DNA from: Thermus composti
GTDB taxonomy: Bacteria > Deinococcota > Deinococci > Deinococcales > Thermaceae
Reading direction: 5' to 3'
Assembly: GCF_014647535.1 (NCBI RefSeq)
Contig: NZ_BMPJ01000004.1
Span: 49,763 to 113,762 of the forward strand
Length of the DNA stretch: 64,000 nucleotides
This document shows, one piece after another, positions 20,104-27,226 of this stretch (its first letter is position 1; each line of letters starts with the position of its first letter). Position numbers and translations under genes: made by a program. Below the pieces are notes generated by a model, which saw nothing but the letters and a program-made list of their open reading frames with translations, was not told the DNA's origin and made no database searches.

Positions 20104-21272
20104 GGCACCACCTCCACAGGGTCCCCGTCCTTAAGCCCTTCGGGCACGGGGTAGATCACCTTTTCCCCGGGCTTTAGCCCTTGGACGGCCGCTTGGTCTC
20201 CCTCCTGGGCGAGGAGGCGCACCGGCTTCCGCTTGGCCTTCCCCTCCTCCACCACATAGACCCAGGCCCGCCCCTCCTCGGGCCTTAGGGCCCCGGCGGG
20301 GAGGAGGAAGCCTTCGGCCAGCTTTTCCCGGTAGCGGGCCTCGGCCGGCCCCGGAAGGAGGGCGCCTTGGGGCTTTAGAACCACCTCCACCAGGCGGCTT
20401 TGCCCCGGGAGCTCGGTTTTGCGGAGGAGGGTGGCCGGGGCCTCCCGACCGTTTTGCCTTAGCAGGAAGGGCGTCTCCTGGGTGATGAGGGCGGCCTTCT
20501 CCGGGGGAAGGTAGAGCTTGGCGATAAGGCTTTCCGTGGTGGCCAGGCGGAAGGCCCGGCTTCCCGTGCCCAAGAACTCGCCCTCCTTCACGAAGACCTC
20601 CACCACCTCCCCGGCGAAGGGGGCCCGGATCACGCTCTCCTTCAGGTTCCGCTCCGCCTGGCGCACCTGGAGGCGGGCGGCCTCCATCTGGAGGGCGAGA
20701 AGCCTTAGATCCTCCCCCCGCTCCAGCTGCTCCAGGGCTTCCTTGGCGTTCTGGTAAGCGCTTTGGGCCTGGTGGAGGCTGGCCTCCAGGGCTTTAAGGT
20801 CCAAAGGGGCGAGGGCCCCCGCTTCCAAAAGGGCCTTCCCTTCCTCGTAGCGGCGCTTGGCCGCCTGGAGCTGGGCCTCGGCCGCCTGGAGCTGGGCCAA
20901 AAGGGCCTTCCGGTTCCCCTCCCGGGCCTCTTGGGCCCGCTTCAGGTTGGTCTCCGCCTGGGCTAAGGAGAGCCTCGCCCCCTCTAGGGCTTCCCGGAAG
21001 GGCTCGGGGTCCAGGAAGACCACCCCCTCCCCGGCCTTCACCCGGCTTCCCGCCTCGAGGGTGCGCAAAACCCTCCCCGAGGCCCCGGCGGCCACCAGGC
21101 TTTCCCGCTCCGCCTGGAGGGTGGCCGCCACCCGGGTTTCCCGTTCCAAGACCCCGGGCTTGGCCTCCACCACCCGCACCGCCACGGCCAAGGCCTTCGG
21201 GGGCTCGGCCCTTTGCTCCTTGGGGGCGCAGGCCACCAGGAGTAGGGGAAGAAGAAGCCAAAGACGCCGCAT
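20100..21272 (-). CDS. RND efflux periplasmic adaptor lipoprotein (MFP)
   Basis: The 390-residue membrane-fusion protein links the pump to the outer-membrane channel. It has a lipoprotein signal with lipobox LLVAC (cysteine at 15). A biotinyl-lipoyl half (AAGASGRVLRTLEAGSRVKAGEGVVFLD) is followed by a long alpha-helical hairpin rich in A/E/R/Q (about 95-215), then the second lipoyl half and beta-barrel (APFAGEVVEVFVKEGEFLGTG), and the C-terminal membrane-proximal domain. It is coupled to the pump gene and begins three bases after the second TolC-like gene. Confidence 0.95.
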   Translation of the reverse strand: MRRLWLLLPLLLVACAPKEQRAEPPKALAVAVRVVEAKPGVLERETRVAATLQAERESLVAAGASGRVLRTLEAGSRVKAGEGVVFLDPEPFREALEGARLSLAQAETNLKRAQEAREGNRKALLAQLQAAEAQLQAAKRRYEEGKALLEAGALAPLDLKALEASLHQAQSAYQNAKEALEQLERGEDLRLLALQMEAARLQVRQAERNLKESVIRAPFAGEVVEVFVKEGEFLGTGSRAFRLATTESLIAKLYLPPEKAALITQETPFLLRQNGREAPATLLRKTELPGQSRLVEVVLKPQGALLPGPAEARYREKLAEGFLLPAGALRPEEGRAWVYVVEEGKAKRKPVRLLAQEGDQAAVQGLKPGEKVIYPVPEGLKDGDPVEVVP

Positions 21273-21275
21273 GGT

Positions 21276-22241
21276 TCACCTCGAGGCCAGAAGGCCGTAG
21301 TAGGCCTTCAGGTAAGCGTGCTTGGCCTGTTCCCAGGAAAGCTCCGCCTGGAGGAGGGAAAGCTCCTCCTGGAGGAGGGAAAGGCGGCTGATGAGCCCCG
21401 CCTCGTACCGCTTCTGGGCCGCCTGGTAGCGCTCCTTGGCGGCTTGGTAGGCTTCCTCAGCGGCCTTCGCCCCTTGGAGAAGGGGGGCAAGTTGCCGGTA
21501 GCGGGCGCGAAGCCCCACCCCTAAGGAGGACTCCAGGCCCGAGAGGTTCTCCTCCAGGGTCTTGATCTGGTCCTCCAGGGACTCTATGTCCTTGCGAGGG
21601 GTGAAGCTTTCGTCCAGAAGCCCCCGCTGGAAGCGGAGAAGCTCCAGGGACTGGCGAAGCTCCAAGAGGTCGGCGTGCTCCTTAAGGAGGGTTTCCACCA
21701 GGGCCTCCTCGGGAAGGGGCGGGAGGGTTTGCACGGGCTCGGGGGTCCAGTCCCCCACCAGGTTGGCCAGGCTGGCCAGGGCGCTCTCCCGGCCCCTTCG
21801 GGCCAGGTCCAGGTTCTTTTGGGCCTCGAGGAGGCGGTTCTCCGCCTCCAGGACGTCCAGCTGGGTGGCCCCGCCTCCCTGGTAGCGGATCCGGGCGGCC
21901 CTTAGGGCGAGCTCGGCCACGGCCAGGGCCTTCTCGGCGATCCTCTCTTGAAGAAGGGCCTCGAGGGCCTGGGTGTAGGCGGCCACGATCTCGTTTTCCG
22001 CCTGGGCCAGGGCCCGCTTAAGCCGGGCCTCGGCCAAGGCCAGGGCCTGGCGGGCCTGGAGCTCTCCTAAGGCGGTGCGCAAGGGGTCCTGGAGGGTCCT
22101 TTGCAACTCCTTGTTCCGGGTCTCGTAGGTAAGCCGGGCGGTGGCCACCCCCGTGGCCTCCGGGGCCTTCTTGAGGGCCTCAGGCAGGGGTTGGGCTAGG
22201 GCCGGGATCAAAAGGGCGAGGGCCAAGACGCTCCGCTTCAC
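21276..22241 (-). CDS. TolC-family outer-membrane efflux protein (second copy)
   Basis: This 321-residue secreted protein (signal MKRSVLALALLIPALAQ) is dominated by long A/E/R/L helices characteristic of the OEP domain. VLEAENRLLEAQKNLDLAR near residue 135 is the typical TolC central helix motif. It is shorter than a usual TolC (about 430) and lacks part of the first repeat, so it may form a complex with, or be a diverged copy of, the adjacent 423-residue gene. Its start ATG overlaps that gene's stop by 4 bp. The function is channel-like by inference. Confidence 0.85.
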   Translation of the reverse strand: MKRSVLALALLIPALAQPLPEALKKAPEATGVATARLTYETRNKELQRTLQDPLRTALGELQARQALALAEARLKRALAQAENEIVAAYTQALEALLQERIAEKALAVAELALRAARIRYQGGGATQLDVLEAENRLLEAQKNLDLARRGRESALASLANLVGDWTPEPVQTLPPLPEEALVETLLKEHADLLELRQSLELLRFQRGLLDESFTPRKDIESLEDQIKTLEENLSGLESSLGVGLRARYRQLAPLLQGAKAAEEAYQAAKERYQAAQKRYEAGLISRLSLLQEELSLLQAELSWEQAKHAYLKAYYGLLASR

Positions 22242-23509
22242 TGCGCCACCTCCTTGAGAATCTCTCCGTAAAACCGGTAAAGCTCCATAAGGGCGTTCCT
22301 GTGGTTGTTTTGGGCCTGCAAGCGGGCGAGCTCCGCCTGCAAAAGGTTTAGCTCCGCCCGCTTCACCCCAAGAAGGCTTTCCAAGCCTAGGGCCTGCCGG
22401 GTCCTGGCCTCCTCCAGGGCCTTTTGCGCCGCGGCGTAGCGGGCTTCGGCCAGGGCCAGGGCGGACTGGGCGGTTTTTAGATTGTGTTCCAAGGTATCCC
22501 CCTCCAGGGCGGCCTGCTCCTCCGCCGCCCTAAGGGCCTCCTGGGCCGCCTTCACCTGGGCCTGGGACGCCTCGTAGGCGGCGAAGAGGCCGGGGGACAG
22601 GGTGAGGGAGAGGGTAAGCCTGAGCTCCTCCTTGGTCTCGTACTGGCCCGCGTTGGGGATGACGGTGGGTTGGCGGGCGGGGTCCTGGCGGGTGTAGGCC
22701 AGGGTGGGCTTGAGATCGCGGCTCGTGAGGCTAAGGGAGAGGGTCTCGTTTCCCGAGGGGTAGAGGTTGAGGCTTCCCTGGAGGGTGGGGAGGAGGTTTC
22801 TCAAGGCGGCTCCCTCCCCGATGCGGGCCTCGGCCAGGTTCAGGCGGGCCTCCTCCAGGGAAAGGGGGGTCTTCCCCTGGGGCGGAGGGATCTCGGGAAG
22901 GGGGGCTTTTGGGTCCACAAGCCCTTCCGCCGCCTTTTGGGCGAGGGCCAGGCCCCGCCTGGCCTCTTCCAGGCGGTTTTCCGCTTCCCTAAGGGAAAGC
23001 TCCGCTTCCCGAAGCTCCTGGGGGTTGGCCTGGCGCTTCTGGGCGGCCTCGAGGGCGAGCCTGGCCAGTTCCACCCCCTTCTCGGCGATCCTCACCCCAA
23101 GGAGGGCCTCCTGGTAGCGCCCGTGGGCGGCCACCGCCTGGGCCTGGAGGGCGGTGAGGGTCCTGCGGTAGGCGAGCTCCGCCCGCCTTAGGGCGATCCG
23201 GGCCCTTTCCAGGGCGTCGGCCCCGTCCCCGAAGGGGAAGGGGTTCAGGACCAGGGCCAGGGTGAGGGCCTTGCCGTCCTCGGGGAGGCTTTGGCAGAGG
23301 GCTTCCGGGGTGCAGGTGTAGCTGAGGCGGGCGTAGTTCCCCTGGACGTTCAGGGCTAGAGGGGAGGCCTGGGCCTCGAGGCCCTTTTGGGCCGCCAGGA
23401 GGTAGGCCTCCGCCTGCTTGCGCAAGGGGTGGTCCTTTAAGGGGGCGAAGGCGCTTTGGGCCAGGGCCGGGAGGAGGAAGAGGACGAGGAGGGGAAGGAC
23501 CCTACCCAT
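22238..23509 (-). CDS. TolC-family outer-membrane efflux protein (first copy)
   Basis: This 423-residue secreted protein has a signal peptide ending near PALAQ, two OEP-type helical repeats (about 85-185 and 285-400) and a beta-rich stretch between them (LNLYPSGNETLSLSLTSRDLKPTLAY), as expected of a TolC barrel strand region. A pair of cysteines near residue 65-72 is unusual for the family. I preferred the ATG at 23509 over the GTG at 23515 because GGGAGG is then five bases away. It overlaps the marR stop by 8 bp. Confidence 0.88.
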   Translation of the reverse strand: MGRVLPLLVLFLLPALAQSAFAPLKDHPLRKQAEAYLLAAQKGLEAQASPLALNVQGNYARLSYTCTPEALCQSLPEDGKALTLALVLNPFPFGDGADALERARIALRRAELAYRRTLTALQAQAVAAHGRYQEALLGVRIAEKGVELARLALEAAQKRQANPQELREAELSLREAENRLEEARRGLALAQKAAEGLVDPKAPLPEIPPPQGKTPLSLEEARLNLAEARIGEGAALRNLLPTLQGSLNLYPSGNETLSLSLTSRDLKPTLAYTRQDPARQPTVIPNAGQYETKEELRLTLSLTLSPGLFAAYEASQAQVKAAQEALRAAEEQAALEGDTLEHNLKTAQSALALAEARYAAAQKALEEARTRQALGLESLLGVKRAELNLLQAELARLQAQNNHRNALMELYRFYGEILKEVAQ

Positions 23510-23936
23510 GGGCACCTCCCACCAGGCGGGCGAGGATGTCCCGGAAGGCCCGGACTTCCTCCGGCGAGAGCCGGGCGAGCCGCTTGGCGAAGGCGTTAAA
23601 CCAGACCTCCTGGGCCCTTTTCTGGATCTCCTGACCCTTGGCGGTGAGGCTTAGCCGGAAGCGCCGCCGGTCCAGAGGGTCCACCTGGCGCTCCACCAAA
23701 CCTTCCCGCTCCAGGGCCGCCACCAGGTGGGAGACCTGGGAGGGGCTGGCCTCAAGAAGGGCGGCGAGCCTCGAGGGCGCGTCCACCCCTTGGGCCAAAA
23801 GCCCCAGGAAGTGGGCCCGCTGGAGGGAAAGCCCCTGTCGTCCCAGGGCCTCCTTGGCCTCTTGGAAGAGGGCGTGCATGAGGGCGTACCCCAGTTCGGC
23901 CAGTTCCCGCACCAAAGGGGGGGGCGGACCGTTCAT
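23502..23936 (-). CDS. MarR-family transcriptional repressor of the efflux operon
   Basis: This 144-residue winged-helix regulator has the helix-turn-helix at about residues 50-75 (PSRLAALLEASPSQVSHLVAALEREGLVER), the wing DPLDRRRFRLSLTAKG, and N- and C-terminal dimerisation helices. It is the first gene of the pump operon, the usual autoregulated arrangement. I set the start at ATG 23936: it follows a -10 by six bases, while the longer reading would begin inside the -35. A perfect 14-bp palindrome sits between the -35 and -10. Inducing ligand unknown. Confidence 0.94.
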   Translation of the reverse strand: MNGPPPPLVRELAELGYALMHALFQEAKEALGRQGLSLQRAHFLGLLAQGVDAPSRLAALLEASPSQVSHLVAALEREGLVERQVDPLDRRRFRLSLTAKGQEIQKRAQEVWFNAFAKRLARLSPEEVRAFRDILARLVGGAHG

Positions 23937-23942
23937 GGCCCT

Positions 23943-23972
23943 AAAATACCCAGTTGGGTAAATAGTTGTCAA
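23943..23972 (-). promoter_or_regulatory. marR promoter with palindromic operator
   Basis: On the minus strand TTGACA (23972-23967), an 18-base spacer and TATTTT (23948-23943) precede the ATG by six bases, so the transcript is leaderless. The spacer and -10 hold the perfect palindrome TACCCAGTTGGGTA (23947-23960). Binding there would block polymerase, as expected for MarR autoregulation. Confidence 0.75.
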
Positions 23973-24029
23973 TAATCAAGTAATAGCCCGCTCCTCCCCC
24001 AGGCGGTGGTGTAGAATGGGGCCAGGCGT

Positions 24030-25373
24030 ATGGACAGACCTCCAAGTCGGCGGCTTCTCCTCTGGATCCTAGGCTCCCCGGCTTTGGCGCAAGGCGAGGC
24101 GGCTTCCCCGGAAAGCCCGTGGCTTTGGGCGGTCCTCGCCCTCCTCTTCGCCCTCTCCGCCTTCTTCTCCGCCAGCGAGACCGCCCTCACCACCCTCTAC
24201 CCCTGGAAGCTCAAGGAGCTCGCCGAGGAGCGGGGAGGCCCCTTCCGCCTCATCGCCCAGGACATCACCCGCTTCCTCACCACCATCCTGGTGGGCAACA
24301 ACCTGGTGAACATCGCCGCCACCGCCCTGGTCACGGAGCTCGCCACCCAGGCCCTCGGCTCCGCCGGGGTGGGGGTGGCCACGGGCGTCATGACCTTCCT
24401 CATCCTCTTCTTCGGGGAGATCACCCCCAAGTCCTTGGCCGTGCACCACGCCGAGGCCTTGGCCCGCCTGGCTGCCTGGCCCATCTACGCCCTCTCGGTG
24501 CTCTTTTACCCCCTAGGGCGCTTCTTTAGCCTGGTTTCCGGGGGACTACTACGGCTTCTTGGCCTCGAGCCCCGGAACACCCCCCTGGTCTCCGAGGAGG
24601 AGCTCAAGCTCATCCTGGCGGGGGCGGAGGCCTCGGGGGCCATAGACCCCCAGGAAGAGGAGATGATCCAGGGGGTGTTGGCCCTGGAGGACACCCCGGT
24701 GCGGGAGATTATGACCCCTAGGGTGGAGATGGTGGCCATAGAAGCCGGGGCCACCTTGGAGGAATTCTTGGAACTTTTTCGGGAGCACCGCTATAGCCGG
24801 GTTCCCGTCTACCGGGAGAGCGTGGACCACATCGTGGGCATCGCCTACGCCCAAGACCTCCTCACCTACTATTGCGAGGAGGACCTCAAGGGGCGGACGG
24901 TGGCCTCCATCGCCCACCCCCCCTACTTCGTCCCGGAGAACATGGACGCCTGGACCCTCCTCAAGGAGCTCCGCCGCCGCAAGGTGCACATGGCCATCGT
25001 GGTGGACGAGTTCGGGGGGACGGCGGGGCTCGTGACCCTGGAGGACGTGATGGAGGAGATCGTGGGAGAGATCTACGACGAGAACGACGAGGCGGAGGAC
25101 GCCCCCATCAAGCCCTTGGGGGACGGGGTCTACTCGGTCCTGGCCCAGACTCCCGTGGATGAGGTTTCCGAGGCCTTGGGGGTGCCCCTTCCCGAGGGGG
25201 AGTACGACACCCTCTCCGGCTTCCTCTACGAGCGCTTCGGCCGCATCCCCGGGGTGGGGGAGAGCGTGGAGTGGCAGGGGTTCCGCTTCGTGGTGGAAAG
25301 CGCCGACCAGCGCCGCATCCACCGGGTGCGGGTGGAGAGGCTCGCCCAGGAGGGGGCCCGTGGAGAAGCTTAA
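24030..25373 (+). CDS. CNNM/CorC-family membrane protein with CBS pair (hemolysin family)
   Basis: The 447-residue protein has an N-terminal hydrophobic segment followed by a DUF21/CNNM membrane domain (about 30-200; FSASETALTTL and FGEITPKSLAV are its hallmarks), a CBS-domain pair (about 215-335; PVREIMTPRVEMVAIEA, SRVPVYRES, HMAIVVDEFGGTAGLVTLEDVMEEIVGEI) and a C-terminal CorC_HlyC domain. CNNM/CorC proteins handle Mg2+ export or homeostasis; the old name hemolysin C is misleading. It is divergent from marR. A TAGAAT at 24012-24017 is the only -10-like box I see. It overlaps cdd by 14 bp. Confidence 0.94.
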   Translation: MDRPPSRRLLLWILGSPALAQGEAASPESPWLWAVLALLFALSAFFSASETALTTLYPWKLKELAEERGGPFRLIAQDITRFLTTILVGNNLVNIAATALVTELATQALGSAGVGVATGVMTFLILFFGEITPKSLAVHHAEALARLAAWPIYALSVLFYPLGRFFSLVSGGLLRLLGLEPRNTPLVSEEELKLILAGAEASGAIDPQEEEMIQGVLALEDTPVREIMTPRVEMVAIEAGATLEEFLELFREHRYSRVPVYRESVDHIVGIAYAQDLLTYYCEEDLKGRTVASIAHPPYFVPENMDAWTLLKELRRRKVHMAIVVDEFGGTAGLVTLEDVMEEIVGEIYDENDEAEDAPIKPLGDGVYSVLAQTPVDEVSEALGVPLPEGEYDTLSGFLYERFGRIPGVGESVEWQGFRFVVESADQRRIHRVRVERLAQEGARGEA

Positions 25374-25728
25374 GGCCTTAATGAAGGCCCACGTGGAGCG
25401 GGCCTACGCCCCCTACTCGGGGTTTCCTGTGGTGGCCCTGGTGGAGGCGGAAGGGGAAGTCTTCTTGGGGGTGAACGTGGAAAACGCCTCCTTCCCCCTC
25501 TCCCAGTGCGCCGAGCGGAACGCCGTGGCGGCCATGGTCCTTGCGGGGAAGCGGCGCCTGGATCGGGTGCACGTCTATAGCCCCAAGGGCCCCATCCCCC
25601 CTTGCGGGGGGTGCCGGCAGGTCCTCATGGAGTTCGGGGGGCCAGAGGTGGAGGTGGTCCTTCACGGCCCCGAGGAGGAGGTGCGCACCACCTTGGGGGC
25701 CCTCCTCCCCCTGGCCTTCCGCCTTTAG
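25360..25728 (+). CDS. cdd: Cytidine deaminase
   Basis: This pyrimidine-salvage enzyme deaminates cytidine or deoxycytidine. It has 122 residues from the GTG at 25360 (AGGAGGGGG just upstream). The alternative ATG at 25381 would remove the first helix before AYAPYSGF. Zinc ligands are C50 in the CAE motif (catalytic E52) and C82/C85 in PCGGC, the three-cysteine pattern of small tetrameric CDAs. It overlaps the CNNM gene end and its stop interlocks with the convergent lipoprotein gene (TTAG). Confidence 0.95.
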   Translation: MEKLKALMKAHVERAYAPYSGFPVVALVEAEGEVFLGVNVENASFPLSQCAERNAVAAMVLAGKRRLDRVHVYSPKGPIPPCGGCRQVLMEFGGPEVEVVLHGPEEEVRTTLGALLPLAFRL

Positions 25729-26387
25729 AGGCTTAGGACCAGGTTCTGGTGGAAAAACCCCGGGACCTCGAGGGTAAGCTCCAGCCGCCCCGTCCCCCGC
25801 TCCAGCCCGGGCCGGAAGCCCGTGATCTGGAGCCGGGACTCGCCCCGGGCGGGGAGGTCCGCCCGGACGCTAAAGCTTTGCCCCAGGAGGACCAGGCGGC
25901 CCTCCACCCGGAGGGGCAGGGGGTTGGGGTTTTCCAGGAAGAGGTTTACCCCGGCCCGGCGCACCCTTAAGGGCTCCAGGGGGAAGGCCAAGCGGGTGCG
26001 GAAGAAGGTGAGGTCCTGCCCCAAGGTCTTCCCCTCCAAGGCCACCTCTACCCCCTCGGGGGAAAGGAGGGCCCGGGCGGTCCTTAGGGCCTCCTCGGGG
26101 GTGAGGCGCACCGGGAGGAGGGCCTCGCTATCCCCCGGGGGGAGGCTTTGCCCTAAGGGCAGGACCACCTCCCCCACCCGAAGCCGTGCCCCGAAGGCGG
26201 CGAGGGGGAGGGGGAAGGGGTTCGGGTTGTGGAAGGCCACCCGGACGGAAAGGAGAAGGGCGGGCTTTGGGGAAAGCTCCAAGCCCTCGAGGCTCGCCCC
26301 CAGGTAGCGGGCCTCGGGGGAAAGGGGCCTTGGGGCGCAGGCGGCGAGGAGGAGAAGGAGAAGGGCGAGGCGCTTTATAGGACCCAT
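25725..26387 (-). CDS. LEA-type-2-like (WHy) lipoprotein
   Basis: This 220-residue secreted lipoprotein has a signal with lipobox LLAAC (cysteine at 17). Two tandem regions with the LEA_2/WHy signature are seen: HNPNPFPLPLAAFGARLRVG (about 53-72) and ENPNPLPLRVEGRLVLLG (about 151-168). This fold is known in desiccation-stress proteins and in archaeal and Thermus-Deinococcus lipoproteins; no enzymatic function is expected. It overlaps the DapA-like gene by 13 bp, with a strong SD GGGAGGAGGG. The biological role is unknown. Confidence 0.82.
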   Translation of the reverse strand: MGPIKRLALLLLLLAACAPRPLSPEARYLGASLEGLELSPKPALLLSVRVAFHNPNPFPLPLAAFGARLRVGEVVLPLGQSLPPGDSEALLPVRLTPEEALRTARALLSPEGVEVALEGKTLGQDLTFFRTRLAFPLEPLRVRRAGVNLFLENPNPLPLRVEGRLVLLGQSFSVRADLPARGESRLQITGFRPGLERGTGRLELTLEVPGFFHQNLVLSL

Positions 26388-27226
26388 CCCTCCTCCCTAA
26401 GCCCTTCCAACACGGGCAGGAAGCTTTCCCAAAGGGGGCTTTCCTGGGGGTAAGGAGGCCTCGGGTAGCCGGCGGGAAGCCCCAGGTACCTTAAGGCCTG
26501 CTTCAAGAGGGGAACCCCGCCTTTGGCCAGGAGGTCCCCCAAGGGGAAAAGTTTTTTCTGCAGGGCCTGGGCCTCGGCGAGCCTTCCCTGGCGGAAGTGG
26601 TCCAAGAGGGCCCGGTAGGCCCTTGGGGCCAGGTTCGCCGCAGCCAGGATCCCCCCTTCCGCCCCCAGGGCCAGGGCGGCCAGGAAGGTGGGGGCGTGGC
26701 CGGTGAAGACCCGAAAGCCCGGAAGGCGGGCCTGGTAGAAGGCCAGGCGATGGAGATCGCCGCTAGAGTCCTTGATCCCCCGGACGTTGGGGTGCCGGGC
26801 CAGGGCCTCCACCGCGGCCAGGGGCAGGTCCACCTTGGTGTTCTGGGGCACGTGGTAGAGGAAAAGGGGCATGGCCTCGGCCAGGGCCTCGTAGTAGCGG
26901 AGAAGGCCATCCCCGAGGCTTCCGTGGTAGTACCGGGGCGGGGTGGTGAGGAGGGCCAGGGCCCCCGCCTCCTGGGCCTCGAGGAGGGCCCTTTGGGCCT
27001 GGGGCAGGGTCTCCTCCATGAGGCCCACCAGGAAGGGCTTCTTGGGGCTTAGCGCCTTGAGCCCTTTGGCCCTTTCCTCGGGGGAGAGGTGGACGCCCTC
27101 CCCGTTGGACCCGTAGACCAGAAGCCCATCCACCAGGGGTTCCAAGGCCTCGGCCAGGGCCCTAAACGCTTCCGTGTCCAGCCTGCCTTCCCGGTCAAAG
27201 GGGGTGGGGATGGGGGGTAGGATCAT
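26375..27226 (-). CDS. Dihydrodipicolinate synthase/N-acetylneuraminate lyase superfamily aldolase
   Basis: This 283-residue class I aldolase is predicted to be a TIM barrel. The Schiff-base lysine is K152 in GIKDSSGD and the catalytic tyrosine is Y124 in LYHVPQ. The pyruvate-carboxylate loop reads GSNGE (39-43) in place of the GTTGE of true DapA. That, and its operon with two envelope proteins rather than lysine genes, makes a genuine dapA role unlikely. A KDG-type, hydroxy-oxoglutarate or trans-o-hydroxybenzylidenepyruvate-like aldolase is possible. The start overlaps the upstream stop (ATGA), with AAGGAGG five bases before. Confidence 0.88.
   Translation of the reverse strand: MILPPIPTPFDREGRLDTEAFRALAEALEPLVDGLLVYGSNGEGVHLSPEERAKGLKALSPKKPFLVGLMEETLPQAQRALLEAQEAGALALLTTPPRYYHGSLGDGLLRYYEALAEAMPLFLYHVPQNTKVDLPLAAVEALARHPNVRGIKDSSGDLHRLAFYQARLPGFRVFTGHAPTFLAALALGAEGGILAAANLAPRAYRALLDHFRQGRLAEAQALQKKLFPLGDLLAKGGVPLLKQALRYLGLPAGYPRPPYPQESPLWESFLPVLEGLREEGWVL

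Noticed and set aside
26375..27226. True dihydrodipicolinate synthase (dapA)
   Set aside because: The GTTGE loop is GSNGE, and the operon is unrelated to lysine synthesis, which in Thermus goes through alpha-aminoadipate.
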